Shown here piece after piece: positions 53,880 through 63,407 of a stretch of DNA of 64,000 nucleotides. Where the stretch lies: positions 1,178,001-1,242,000 of the forward strand of contig CAVQQI010000011.1 in assembly GCA_963714875.1 (NCBI GenBank), read 5' to 3'. Positions within the stretch are counted from its first letter, which is position 1. Each line of letters starts with the position of its first letter. Source of the DNA: JBAOHV01 sp963714875 (lineage in GTDB: Bacteria > Actinomycetota > Acidimicrobiia > Acidimicrobiales > Microtrichaceae). The notes under the pieces are model-generated. The model was not told where the DNA came from. It searched no databases and worked only from the letters and a program-made list of their open reading frames with translations. A program made the translations under genes and the position numbers.

Positions 53880-54565
53880 AGCTGGAACCCCAGCTCGGCG
53901 GCTCGGGCGTCGTACTCCTCGATCTCGGCCTGCTGCGCCCGGACCATGCGGGCCGCCAGCTCCCGGACCCGTGGATCGCCGGCGTTCTCGGCGGCGTACT
54001 CCGCCATGTGCACGCCGCCTCGATGGTGCTCGGTCATCAGCCGGATGAACTCCCGGTCCACGTCCGATCCCTGCATCGCAGCGAACGCCGCCATCTGCTC
54101 GGCCGTCGCCATGCCGGGCATCTGCGACAGCGGGGTGCGCATGTCCATCCACGCCATCGAGTCACGCTCCGACGAGTCGGGTGCGAAACCCCAGTCCTCG
54201 AGCAGTGCGGTCATGTACCCGATCTCCCACTGCTGGGTGACGATCGACTCCTGTCCGAAGTGCCGGATCTCGTGGTCGGTCGCGTGGTCGGTCGCGAGCA
54301 GCCCCAGCTCGATGGCCTGCTCGTGGTGATGGACCATGTCCTGCAGGAAGCCCACGTCGACCGAGTCGGCGGCCTCACCGTCGAACCGGGACTGCAGCGC
54401 CAACGCAGCCAGCACAGCGACGAAACCCACCAGCGCCGCCAGGGCCAGCACCTGCGGGGTCGACCACACGCCCCTCCCTGCTCCACCCCCGGGCGTGAGC
54501 GACGTGTCGACCCCGGTGTCGGCCGACGGGTCGACCGCGCTGGCGGCATCGGTCACGTCATCCAT
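53876..54565 (-). CDS. DUF305 family protein
   Basis: A 229-residue membrane-anchored protein with one N-terminal helix (VLALAALVGFVAVLAALALQ) and a ferritin-like four-helix DUF305 domain outside. Conserved His clusters are FLQDMVHHHEQAIELG and FIRLMTEHHRGGVHMAE, and WMDMRTPLSQMPGMAT is Met-rich, so metal (copper) binding is likely. ATG 54565 is used. It is the upstream partner of the YihY gene. Confidence 0.87.
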   Translation of the reverse strand: MDDVTDAASAVDPSADTGVDTSLTPGGGAGRGVWSTPQVLALAALVGFVAVLAALALQSRFDGEAADSVDVGFLQDMVHHHEQAIELGLLATDHATDHEIRHFGQESIVTQQWEIGYMTALLEDWGFAPDSSERDSMAWMDMRTPLSQMPGMATAEQMAAFAAMQGSDVDREFIRLMTEHHRGGVHMAEYAAENAGDPRVRELAARMVRAQQAEIEEYDARAAELGFQL

Positions 54566-54691
54566 CCCGGCGAGGCTACGGCGTCGCCGCGGTGCAGGGG
54601 TCACACCGCAGCTGAGCAACTGCACATGCCGCGGTCCGGTTGCCGGCCGATCACGCTGACCGATCCTGCTCGGCCGGTACGGTGGTCGGCT

Positions 54692-55354
54692 GTGGAATCC
54701 GAGCCGAAGTCGCACAGTTGGGCGAACGCCACGGTCGGGATCGTCGCGCTGGCCGTCATCGCCGTGTGCGCAGTGGTCCTGGTCGTCGCCCTGGCGGTCA
54801 ACGCGCTGAACCCGTTCGGCACCGAGGAGGTCGACCGCTCCGGGCCGGCGGTGCTCGAGCAGATCCGCGACCTGCAGGAGTTCACCGCAGCCGAGGGCAA
54901 CTTCACCCAGGACGTCGACCTGGAGACCGACGCCAACTGGGTGCCCAGCTTCATCTCGGGGCAGCGGGTCATCGCTCTGGTCACCGGAACGGTGCGTGCG
55001 TCGGTCGACTTCGGTCAGCTGGACGAGGACTCGATCGAGGTCTCCGACGACGGCACCACCATCCGGCTGACACTGCCCGAACCCCAACTGGGCGACGCCG
55101 ACATCGAGGAGTCATCGGCGCGCATCATCGGACGCGATCGCGGGTTGGTCGACCGCGTCGACGACTTCTTCGCCGACAACCCCACCGACGACGCCGAGCT
55201 CTTCGAAGCCGCCGAGGAGAAGGTCGCCGCTGCGGCGCGCGAATCGGACCTGGTCGAGCAGGCACGAGCGAACACCGAGACCTGGCTGCGGACCTTCCTG
55301 GGGGCAGCGGGCTTCGACGAGGTCGAGATCTCGTGGGTCGAGTCCCCCACATGA
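54692..55354 (+). CDS. DUF4230 family membrane-anchored protein
   Basis: A 220-residue protein with one N-terminal helix (IVALAVIAVCAVVLVVALAV) and an extracytoplasmic domain matching DUF4230: VLEQIRDLQEFTAAEGNFTQ, RVIALVTGTVRASVDFGQL, IRLTLPEPQLGDADIEESSA and the C-terminal long helix with TWLRTFLGAAGFDEVEI. Function is unknown. GTG 54692 is the chosen start. Confidence 0.85.
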   Translation: MESEPKSHSWANATVGIVALAVIAVCAVVLVVALAVNALNPFGTEEVDRSGPAVLEQIRDLQEFTAAEGNFTQDVDLETDANWVPSFISGQRVIALVTGTVRASVDFGQLDEDSIEVSDDGTTIRLTLPEPQLGDADIEESSARIIGRDRGLVDRVDDFFADNPTDDAELFEAAEEKVAAAARESDLVEQARANTETWLRTFLGAAGFDEVEISWVESPT

Positions 55355-55458
55355 CCCGCCCATGCACCGGCGACTCCTGACCTGACGGGATCACCGTCTC
55401 CGACCGTGCGCTGTCCGCCCACCCGAGCCATGACCGACCATCCGAGGTTGCTGCACCC

Positions 55459-56232
55459 ATGTCGAACGACCAGATGACCCAGCCAGTACCCCCGCCCGGC
55501 CAGGCACCCGCGTGGGCTGCACAGATCCATGGCGGCTACAAGATCTATGGCACCGGCGACGCCGAGGTGCGAGCGCTCAACGGCGTCACCGTCGGGTTCG
55601 AACGGGGTCGCTTCACCGCCATCATGGGCCCATCGGGATCGGGCAAGTCGACGCTCATGCAGTGCGCCGCCGGCCTCGATCGTCTCACCGGCGGCAACGC
55701 GTGGATCGGCGACATCGACATCACCTCGCTGAACGAGAAGCAGCTCACGTTGTTGCGCCGGGAGAAGATCGGCTTCATCTTCCAGCAGTTCAACCTGCTG
55801 CCGACCCTCAGCGCCCAGGAGAACATCACCTTCCCCCTCGACCTGGCGGGGCGCACCCCCGACAAGGACTGGATGGACCACGTCGTGGCCACCGTCGGGC
55901 TGGGCGATCGGCTGTCGCACAAGCCGTCGGAGCTCTCCGGAGGCCAACAGCAGCGGGTCGCGGTCGCACGGGCACTGGTGGAGCGGCCCGAGATCATCTT
56001 CGCCGACGAGCCCACCGGCAACCTGGACTCGCACTCGTCGGCCGAGATCCTGTCGTTCATGGCATCGGCCGTGCGCGACTTCGGCCAGACCGTGGTGATG
56101 GTCACCCACGATCCGGTCGCTGCTGCCTACTCGAGTCGTGTGCTGTTCCTGGCCGACGGGCAGATCGTCGACGAGCTGATGGCACCCACCCGGGACTCGA
56201 TCCTGGACGCGATGCGTCGGCTCGGCGACTGA
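55459..56232 (+). CDS. ABC transporter ATPase, MacB/LolD type
   Basis: A 257-residue ATPase. Walker A GPSGSGKSTL, Q-loop FIFQQFNLLPTLSAQENI, signature ELSGGQQQRVAVARAL, Walker B IIFADEPTGNLDS and switch His in VTHDP are intact. EVRALNGVTVGFERG is the MacB/LolD-type opening. It precedes its permease by 3 bases. The substrate is unknown; relatives export peptides, lipoproteins or antibiotics. Confidence 0.94.
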   Translation: MSNDQMTQPVPPPGQAPAWAAQIHGGYKIYGTGDAEVRALNGVTVGFERGRFTAIMGPSGSGKSTLMQCAAGLDRLTGGNAWIGDIDITSLNEKQLTLLRREKIGFIFQQFNLLPTLSAQENITFPLDLAGRTPDKDWMDHVVATVGLGDRLSHKPSELSGGQQQRVAVARALVERPEIIFADEPTGNLDSHSSAEILSFMASAVRDFGQTVVMVTHDPVAAAYSSRVLFLADGQIVDELMAPTRDSILDAMRRLGD

Positions 56233-56235
56233 GCG

Positions 56236-58762
56236 ATGTTCCGCTACGCACTCACCACGCTCCGCGCCAACCTGACACGGCTGTTCGCCACCGCGCTCGC
56301 GGTGATCATCGGCATCACCTTCCTGTCCTCCGGACTCATGCTGACCGACGCGATGCGCACCGGCCTGACCGGTGACGTCGAGGCCCAGTACGCAGCGGTC
56401 GACCTGGCGATCACCCCCGAACAGGGTGGCGATCTGGGCCAGTTCGCCACCGTCGCGCCCGAGGTGCTCCAACTGGCACGCGGCGTCGACGGCGTGGAGG
56501 CCGCGGCAGGTGAGATCCAGTCCAGCGCCACCGTGCTGCGGCCCGACGGCACCACGGCCAACCTGCGCAGCCAGGGCCGGGCCTGGATCGACGACGACCT
56601 GCTCAATCCGCTCGATCTGGTGGAGGGGTCCGCTCCGGCGGGCGACGGCGAGGTCGTGCTCGACCGCAAGCTGGCTGACGAGGCCGACGCGGACATCGGC
56701 GACACCGTGCAGCTCGAGACCCCCGTCGGCCGTGTCGAGGCGACCCTGGTGGGGATCTCACGGTTCGGCGATGACGACGCTCTCGACGACGGCGGCACCA
56801 TCTCCTTCGCCCCCGACACCGCGGTCGAGGTGCTGAATGCCGGGGTGGAGGGCTACTCCGACGTGCTGGTCCGCACCTCCGGGGAGCCGATGGCGGTGGC
56901 GATCGAGCTGCAACAGCAGTTGCCGGGTTCGGTCCAGTTGCTCGACAGGGCACAGTTCATCGAGGACCAGACCGCGTTCGCCGCAGCCTTCGTGTCGATC
57001 CTGCGGCCCGTGCTGCAGGGGTTCGCCTACCTGTCGATGTTCGTCTGCGCGTTCGTGATCTTCAACACGTTCTCGGTGGTGGTCACCCAGCGCTTCCGCG
57101 AGCTGGCACTCATCCGCGCCGTCGGCGGCACACCTGCGCAGGTGCGCCGCTCACTGGTGCTCGAAGGCCTGGTCATCGGTCTGGTCGCGAGCGCGCTTGG
57201 GCATCGCCACCGGCGCCCTGTTGACCCTGGGCATCCAGGCGGTGCTGGACCGCTTCGACCTGGGCCTGCCGAGTGGATCGCTCCAGGTCACCCTGGGCAC
57301 GGTGGTGCTGTGCATGCTCGTGGGCACCGTCGTCACGGTGCTGTCGGTCATCGTGCCGGCGTTCCGGGCAGGGCGCACCAAGCCGGTCGAGGCGATGCGG
57401 TCCTCGGCGGTCGACACCTCGGGGACCTCGGTCGTGCGTGGCGTGCTGGGCGCGGTGTTCCTCGGTCTGGCGGTGCTGCTGCTGCTGGCGAACCAGTTCG
57501 TCGGTGCGCAGTGGTACTTCCTGGCACCGGGCGGACTGCTGCTGTTCGTCAGCCTGTTCGTCGCCGGCCCACTGCTCGCGCGGTTGTTCGCCAAGGTCAC
57601 CACACCGGTGCTCGGCGCCGTCGGGCTGACCGGACGGCTCGCGGCGGACAACTCGGTGCGCAACCCCAAGCGCACTGCCACCACCGCCAACGCGCTGGTC
57701 ATCGGGCTGTTCCTCGTGACCCTGGTGACCGTGTCGGGCGAGGCCATGAAGTCCTACGTCGTCGGCGAGCTCAACAAGTTGTCGTCGTCGGACTTCATCG
57801 TCGGCGCCGAGCGGGCACTCGACCCCGACCTGGTCCAGGGCGTCCGCGACACCGAGGGCGTGACCGGGGTCGCCGCGCTGCGCACCGCGGTGACCGACTC
57901 GACGGGCACCACCCAGCAGGTGTTCCTGTCCAACACCGACCTGGACGAACTGGGTGACGTCGCGGGCATGACCTTGAAGGAGGGCTCGCTCGAAGCGGTC
58001 TCGAACGGCGACGGCATCGCGGTGCCCGACCTGGGCGACTTCGGCGGCGGAATCGGTGGCCAGGCCGCGCTGCGACTCGGCGACCAGATCATCGTGTCGG
58101 GCCAGGACGGCGAGCCACGCACCCTGACCGTCGAAGCGGTGCTCGAGGAAGCCGGGTTCGACTCGTTGTTCATCGGCTACCTCGTCGGCGAGCAGACCTT
58201 CACCGAACTGGTCGGCGACCAGCCGATCAGCTTCGCGTTCGTCCGGGTCGAACCGGGTGCGGCTGACGAGGTCGGCCAGCGGATCGAGCTGCTGCTGCAG
58301 GACTACACCGGGGTCGAGGTGCAGCCCGGCAACTTCGTGGGTCAGATCGTCGGCAACGTGTTCGACTTCCTGATCGGAGCGGTCAACGCACTGCTGGGCA
58401 TGAGCGTGGTGGTGGCACTGGTGGGCATCGTCAACACGATGACGTTGTCGATCTTCGAACGCCGCCGAGAGCTGGGCATGGTCCGAGCGTTGGGCATGAC
58501 GCGCCAACAGGTCGGACGGATGATCCGCCTGGAGGCGGTGCTCATCGGCCTGCTCGGCACGGTGATCGGCATGGGCGCCGGCATCCTGCTGAGCTGGGTC
58601 GTCGTGTCCAGCATCCCCGAGATCGAGATCGGGCTGTCGTTCAACTGGGCCCGCGTCGGGTTGATCTTCGCGGTCGGGATCCTGGTCGGCGTGATCGCCT
58701 CGCTGCTCCCCGCTCGCAGAGCGACACGCCTGGACATGCTCGACGCGATGCGCTCGGAGTGA
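56236..58762 (+). CDS. ABC transporter permease, two FtsX domains, frameshifted
   Basis: A large permease of about 841 residues partnered with the ATPase just upstream. It has an N-terminal helix (LFATALAVIIGITFLSSGLML), a MacB-like extracytoplasmic domain, an FtsX domain (FNTFSVVVTQRFRELALIRA), a second extracytoplasmic part and a C-terminal FtsX domain (MTLSIFERRRELGMVRALGM). The frame breaks near 57197: LVASAL is followed by LGIATGALLTLGIQAVLDRF in the next frame. Removing one T from the TT at 57197-57198 restores it. As sequenced the product would be misread, so a sequence error is likely. Confidence 0.87.
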
Positions 58763-58780
58763 GCGCCCCCCAGGACCCCG

Positions 58781-59251
58781 TCAGGGAAGGATCGCGGGGC
58801 GTTCGATGCCGGCGGCCGCGAGCGTCTCGACGTAGAGCTGGGTGATGGTCTCGGCGTTCTCGACGTGGAACGCGTTGCCGTCGTCGTCGAGGAAGTCGAG
58901 CCCCTTCTCGATCACGAACTGGATCACTGCAGGACCGGGTGAGTCCTCGGGCACCGCCAGGGTGTGCACAGAACCCGATGGCTCGTAGATGTAGTCGCCT
59001 GCGGTGGCGGTCCAGTCGTACTCGAGGTAGCCCCAGGTGCCCTCGATCGTCCAGGCATGCACCTCGCCGTGGTGGTAGTGCTTGGGCAGCACGATGCCCG
59101 GCACGAACCGGTTCATCAGGGTGTACCGATCGGTGCCGACGCCGGTGCGCAGCACCTTCATCTCGATGCCGGGGGCCAGCTCGGCCCATGGCAGCGCATC
59201 GGTGTGGCAGACGGCGGTGTCGACATCGGTGGTGTCATCAGTCACGGACAT
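58781..59251 (-). CDS. cupin domain protein, dihydroxyacetophenone dioxygenase-like
   Basis: A 156-residue single-domain cupin. The metal motif is VLPKHYHHGEVHAWTIEGTWGYLEY, given by positions around residues 54-78, with His, His, Glu and His spaced as in the DAD (2,4'-dihydroxyacetophenone dioxygenase) group. It probably holds a non-haem iron, but the substrate is unproven. ATG 59251 is used. It is divergent from a DsbA-like gene by 59 bases and converges with the permease. Confidence 0.85.
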   Translation of the reverse strand: MSVTDDTTDVDTAVCHTDALPWAELAPGIEMKVLRTGVGTDRYTLMNRFVPGIVLPKHYHHGEVHAWTIEGTWGYLEYDWTATAGDYIYEPSGSVHTLAVPEDSPGPAVIQFVIEKGLDFLDDDGNAFHVENAETITQLYVETLAAAGIERPAILP

Positions 59252-59310
59252 GTGTCAGAGACTAGCCAGCGGTGCTGAAGGTGCACCGTCGGTCGTGGTT
59301 GACTGCGGCC

Positions 59311-59938
59311 ATGACCTCCGCATCCCCTGCTGCGACCGGGACCATCAGCTTCTTCTTCGACCCGTCGTGTCCGTGGACCTGGATCACGTCGCGTTGGTTC
59401 GTCGAGGTCACCGAACGACGCCAGCTCGAGGTTCGTTGGCGGGCGTTCTCACTGACCTGCATCAACGAGGGCCGCGAGGTGCCCGAGCACAAGGTCGACC
59501 CCATGGCGCACGGCCAGCGTGCGCTGCGGGTGATCGAGTCGCTCGGGCGCCGAGGGTCGCCACCGCGATGCCGGACGCTTCTACACCGAGCTGGGCAGCC
59601 GGCTGCACCTGCAGGGCGAGCCCGCCGGCGACGCCACGATCTCGGCCGCCGGCGCCGCGTCCGGCATCGACGACGCACTGGCCCGGGCCGACGACGAGCA
59701 GTGGGACCCGCTGGTGCGCGACGCCTACGACGAGATCCACGCCGTGCTGGGCGACGACGTCGGGTCCCCCGCGCTGCGCCTGGACGCGACGGGCAACGCC
59801 CTGTTCGGCCCCATCATCAGTCCCGCCCCCACCGGCGACGATGCCGACCGGCTGCTCGACGCCACCCTGGCGATGCTGTCCGTGCGGGAGTTCTTCGAAC
59901 TCAAGCGGTCCCGCACGGCCGGTCCCGACTTCAGCTGA
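59311..59938 (+). CDS. DsbA-like protein, Rv2466c (mycothiol reductase) type, frameshifted
   Basis: A thioredoxin-fold DsbA-family protein like mycothiol-dependent Rv2466c. FFFDPSCPWTWITSRWFVEV shows CPWT instead of CPWC, so only Cys20 is kept. The frame breaks in the GGG at 59545-59547: IESLG is followed by AEGRHRDAGRFYTELG in the next frame. Removing one G gives a 208-residue protein ending GPDFS at 59938. The helical insert and C-terminal LRLDATGNALFGPIISPAPTG segment fit the family. Cytosolic redox role inferred. Confidence 0.82.
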
Positions 59939-60058
59939 TGTCGGCGCACGACGACCCCGAACCGACGACAGGATCCCACCGGTGTCCGGGTGGCGCCACG
60001 ACGTCCCGCGCACACCGTTGCCTCCCAGAGCACCCGGCTGCGTGAGGAGGCCCCCCAG

Positions 60059-61249
60059 ATGACCGACCCCGACGACGAAGGATTCTGGGACGCAGCGACC
60101 GCGGCACCGATGCGACGGTGGCTCACCCGGATCGTCGTGGTGATCGCAGTGCTGACGCTGATCGGGTTCGGCCTGCTGTGGCCACGAGGAGACGCTCCTG
60201 AGCTCGGCGCACAGCCGGGCAACTACGTCGATGCCACCGTCACCTCGAGTGAGCGCACGGACTGCGATGCCGTCGAGGTCGAGGCGATCGCCGGCTGCTT
60301 CCGGGTCGAGGTCGACATCACCTCGGGCGACGACGCCGGTGAGCCAGGCGTGTTCCTCATCCGCGACACCGACTTCGGCATCCCCGAGGTGCAGGTGGGC
60401 GACCGGGTGGTGCTCCTCGACGTGCCGACCAGCCCGCCGCCGTTCCGCTACACCTACTCCGACGTGCAGCGTTCGACGCCGCTGTGGTGGCTGTTCGGGC
60501 TGTTCGCCGCGGCGGTCATCGCAGTCGGCAGGTGGCAGGGCGTGCGGGCACTGGCGGGCCTGGCGACCAGCGGCCTGATCCTGGTGCTGTTCGTCGTGCC
60601 CTCGTTGCTGCGCAACGAGTCAGCGGTGCTGGTCGCGCTCACCGGCACGATCGCGATCGCCTACCTGGCGTTGTACCTCGCCCACGGATTCAGCCACTCG
60701 ACCACCGTCGCGCTCGCGGGCACGCTCGCCAGCCTGGCGCTGATCACCGGTCTGGCGCTGCTCGTCGCCGAGGTCACCCAACTGACCGGGTTGGCGAACG
60801 AGGAGGCCCAGGCGCTGCGGGTGACCGCGTCGGCGCTCGACCTGCGCGGGCTGCTGGTGGCCGGGATCGTGGTCGGCGCGCTGGGTGTGCTCGACGACGT
60901 GACGGTCACACAGGTCTCCGCGGTGGCCGCGCTCCGCCGCGCCGACCGCTCGATGGGTCGGGCCAAGCTGTACCGAGAGGCCATGCGGGTCGGCCGCGAC
61001 CACGTCGCGTCGACGGTGAACACCCTGGTGCTCGCGTATGCCGGTGCGAGCCTGCCGCTGGTGCTGCTGTTCAGCCAGGGGGCCCGGTCCACCGGGCGGA
61101 TCGTGACCAGCGAGATCGTCGCCGTCGAGGTGGTCCGCATGCTGGTCGGATCGGTCGGACTCATCCTGGCAGTGCCGATCACGACCGCGCTCGCAGCGGC
61201 GGTGCTGACCGGCGACGAGGACCCTCACGCAGGCCACAGCCACGGCTGA
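60059..61249 (+). CDS. YibE/F-like membrane protein
   Basis: A 396-residue membrane protein of the YibE/F family. The N-terminal helix is followed by an extracytoplasmic OB-like part (VDATVTSSERTDCDAVEVEA) and seven or eight membrane segments, with the family signature ALGVLDDVTVTQVSAVAAL and NTLVLAYAGASLPLVLL. Proposed roles are permease or regulator of ATP release; not certain. ATG 60059 is chosen because GTGAGGAGG lies about 10 bases before it. The C-terminal His-rich end (DEDPHAGHSHG) could bind metal. Confidence 0.85.
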   Translation: MTDPDDEGFWDAATAAPMRRWLTRIVVVIAVLTLIGFGLLWPRGDAPELGAQPGNYVDATVTSSERTDCDAVEVEAIAGCFRVEVDITSGDDAGEPGVFLIRDTDFGIPEVQVGDRVVLLDVPTSPPPFRYTYSDVQRSTPLWWLFGLFAAAVIAVGRWQGVRALAGLATSGLILVLFVVPSLLRNESAVLVALTGTIAIAYLALYLAHGFSHSTTVALAGTLASLALITGLALLVAEVTQLTGLANEEAQALRVTASALDLRGLLVAGIVVGALGVLDDVTVTQVSAVAALRRADRSMGRAKLYREAMRVGRDHVASTVNTLVLAYAGASLPLVLLFSQGARSTGRIVTSEIVAVEVVRMLVGSVGLILAVPITTALAAAVLTGDEDPHAGHSHG

Positions 61250-61296
61250 GTTCGGCAGCAAGGTGAGAAGAATTGAGCAGAGTTCCACCCCTGGCC

Positions 61297-61555
61297 CACG
61301 ATCGCGAACGTCACCGACCCGGCGATCGAGGGGCAGCAGCGCCTCGGCGTCAGCAGCGCGAATCTGGCCTGGTACGCGACGGCTCATGTCGCCTGGCAGC
61401 CAGAACGCGAGCGGCGATTCCGCGGAAGCGTGGCGGTGGTCGAAATCCCGGTTCTTCGCGTTGCAGAGCAACGCGAAACGCCGGGATTTCGTTCAGGCGA
61501 GGTGCGCATCCGAGGTGCCGCTCTGCCACGGTCGCGAAACGTCACGGTCCCGGCG
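61297..61555. repeat. imperfect direct repeat pair flanking a hairpin
   Basis: Copies at 61297-61324 and 61527-61555 both read CACG(A/G)TCGCGAA then CGTCAC, and CCCGGCG; 25 of 28 aligned bases match with one gap. CATGTCGCC(T/C)GGC follows each copy at 61384 and 61564, but at different distances (87 and 37 bases). The pair encloses the hairpin at 61442-61490. Confidence 0.6.
61442..61490. repeat. 49-base two-stage hairpin
   Basis: Outer arms GAAATCCCGG (61442-61451) and CCGGGATTTC (61481-61490) are perfect. Inner arms TTCGCGTTGC (61455-61464) and GCAACGCGAA (61468-61477) are perfect around a three-base loop, with a 3-by-3 internal mismatch between them. It is followed by TTC but no T-run. It could end YibE/F transcription or be a REP-like element. 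Confidence 0.75.
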
Positions 61556-61587
61556 CTCTGGGGCATGTCGCCCGGCCGGCCTCGGAG

Positions 61588-62430
61588 TCAGGCAGCAGTG
61601 CGCGTGGCGATGTAGAAGCCGTAGCTGACGAAGTCCGAGTACCGCTCGTAGAGGTCGATCTCGTGTTGCTCGGCTTCCACGATCTCGTTCGCTGCTGCCG
61701 AGTGTCCGTGGCGGTCGAGGAACGCCCCGAAGCGGCTCTGCAGCGGCCGGTAGTAGTGGTCCAGCCAGCACGACTCGGGAAGAGGGAAGTAGCCGAGCGG
61801 CGAGTAGCCGGAAGCCTCCAGAACGGCCAGCTTCGTCGACGCCGTCGCCACCTCGGGGTACTCCGACGTCCAGTGATCCTCCAGCTCCGCCGGTCGCCGG
61901 TCTGTGAGCCACGTGATCTCCGACACGGCGAGGACTCCGCCCGGTCTGAGGAACCGCCTCCACGAGCGAACTCCGTCCTGGAAGCCGATGTTGTAGATCG
62001 CCCCCTCGGACCAGATGACGTCGAGCGCCTCCTCGTCGAAGTCGAGTTCGTCCATCGAGGCGGCATGGGTGTTGATGCGATCGGCCAGACCACGTCGCCC
62101 AGCGATGTCGTCGAGCCGGTTCAGGAACGGCGAGAGGAAGTCGACGGCAGTGATCTGCGCGTCGAGGTCCTGCGCCAGCACGAGACTCGAGGCGCCGGTC
62201 CCGCAACCGATGTCGGCGATGGTGAGATCCGTCATCGCCTCGAGCCCGGCGAGGCCGATGGCAGTCCGGGTGGCCTGATCGCTCCCGGGTCCCTGCCGTT
62301 CTCCATCCAGATGGAGGTCGAGGAGGAGCTCCATCTGGTCGGCGGTCGAGTCTGCGTCGTCAAGGGGATCGGTCACGGATGCGGAAGCTAGGTCGAGGGT
62401 GGACGCGTCCCCCAGCGAATTACGTCCCAT
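61588..62430 (-). CDS. class I SAM-dependent methyltransferase
   Basis: A 280-residue Rossmann-fold methyltransferase. Motif I is LTIADIGCGTGASSLVLAQDL, given here as about residues 66-86, with acidic residue in ITAVDF and motif IV region LDVIWSEGAIYNIG. The fold continues with LRPGGVLAVSEITWL. A small molecule is the likely substrate. ATG 62430 is preferred to longer frames because the upstream stretch is low in similarity. It lies alone between two repeat-bearing spacers, which may hint at acquisition. Confidence 0.86.
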   Translation of the reverse strand: MGRNSLGDASTLDLASASVTDPLDDADSTADQMELLLDLHLDGERQGPGSDQATRTAIGLAGLEAMTDLTIADIGCGTGASSLVLAQDLDAQITAVDFLSPFLNRLDDIAGRRGLADRINTHAASMDELDFDEEALDVIWSEGAIYNIGFQDGVRSWRRFLRPGGVLAVSEITWLTDRRPAELEDHWTSEYPEVATASTKLAVLEASGYSPLGYFPLPESCWLDHYYRPLQSRFGAFLDRHGHSAAANEIVEAEQHEIDLYERYSDFVSYGFYIATRTAA

Positions 62431-62572
62431 AGGTGCCTGCTTGAGCGCACCCGCGCGGCCCCTCACTCGGCTCGCCCAGCGATGGAGACTTGCTCCGATG
62501 CTCACCGCTGCTGTGACTGGGCGACGAGGCGTCGACGGGAGCCCCCGAACGACCCGCGCTCCAGCAACGCGC

Positions 62573-62586
62573 GATTCCGCGGAATC
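62573..62586. repeat. 14-bp palindrome GATTCCGCGGAATC
   Basis: A perfect 14-base palindrome in the 212-base spacer (62431-62642) between the PAQR stop and the methyltransferase start. GCAACGCG precedes it at 62564. The first 12 bases recur at 61416-61427 on the other side of the methyltransferase gene, and GCAACGCG recurs in the hairpin there. The rest of this spacer shows nothing else. Confidence 0.6.
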
Positions 62587-62642
62587 GTCAACCTGCGCGC
62601 ATCCGGCGCAGAAGCTCCCGCTGGAGGATCACCGAGTGTGCG

Positions 62643-63341
62643 TCAGAGCAGGGTGGCGACCAGGGCGAAGTGACAGCCGCCGGCGACGATGGTCATCGAG
62701 TGCCACACCTCGTGATAGCCGAACCGCTCCGGCACCGGGTCCGGTCGACGACGGCCCAGCACCACCGCACCGACGGTGTAGAGCACCCCGCCGACACCGA
62801 GCAGCACCAACTGGGCGGCATTCAGACTGGTGACCAGGACCGGCAGCGTGATCACCGCGCCCCAGCCCATGACGATGTAGAGCCACGACCCGCTCGACTT
62901 CCCGGCGACGCCGAGGCGGACCATCTTCAGGATGACGCCGGCGAGCGCGGTCACCCAGGCCACGACGAGCATCGGGATTCCCCACATCGCGGGGAGCGCG
63001 ATCAGGCACAGCGGCGTGTAGGTGCCGGCGATGAGCACGTAGATCATCGAGTGGTCGGCCCGGCGGAACCAGAGCACCGATCGGTGGGAACGGGCCAGGC
63101 GGTGGTACGAGGCACTCGTGGCGAACAGCCCCGCGAGGCTGGCCCAGTAGATGGCCACCGCCACACGAGCGGCGGTCGACTCCGCGACGGTCAGCAGGTA
63201 GAGGCCGGCGGGCAGCACCGCGAGGAACGCACCGAAGTGCAGCCAGCCACGCCACGTCGGTCGGTGACCGTAGGGGTCGGCATCAGACAGCGCCTCCGCC
63301 GTCTGCCCGCCCCCGTGTTGTTCTGCTTCGACCGCCACCAT
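62643..63341 (-). CDS. hemolysin III / PAQR family membrane protein
   Basis: A 232-residue seven-helix membrane protein (YqfA/TrhA type). The motifs SASYHRLARSHRSVLWFRRADHSMIYVLIAGTYTP (His, Arg, and the second Ser/Asp/His set) and FGYHEVWHSMTIVAGGCHF hold the metal-type residues of PAQR proteins; quoted stretches are about residues 86-120 and 205-224. In bacteria these act in membrane energetics homeostasis. ATG 63341 is used. It follows the glutamate decarboxylase gene by 66 bases. Confidence 0.9.
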   Translation of the reverse strand: MVAVEAEQHGGGQTAEALSDADPYGHRPTWRGWLHFGAFLAVLPAGLYLLTVAESTAARVAVAIYWASLAGLFATSASYHRLARSHRSVLWFRRADHSMIYVLIAGTYTPLCLIALPAMWGIPMLVVAWVTALAGVILKMVRLGVAGKSSGSWLYIVMGWGAVITLPVLVTSLNAAQLVLLGVGGVLYTVGAVVLGRRRPDPVPERFGYHEVWHSMTIVAGGCHFALVATLL

Positions 63342-63407
63342 CTGCACACAGTGCCACGGTTCCCCGCAGTTGTCTGTGGGTAGGACCACCTGTCGGTGGG
63401 CCAGGTG

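Larger units (their letters stand above)
61250..61587. other. 338-base intergenic region with repeats, no gene
   Basis: No convincing coding frame is present between the YibE/F gene and the methyltransferase stop. It holds an imperfect direct repeat (61297-61324 and 61527-61555), a long two-part hairpin (61442-61490), and GATTCCGCGGAA at 61416-61427, which recurs as a full palindrome at 62573. It is the longest gene-free stretch in the window and may be a decayed mobile or REP-like element. Confidence 0.7.

Noticed and set aside
52824..54329. 501-codon plus-strand open frame over YihY and DUF305
   Set aside because: Low-complexity Gln/Arg/His translation opposite two recognised membrane-protein genes.
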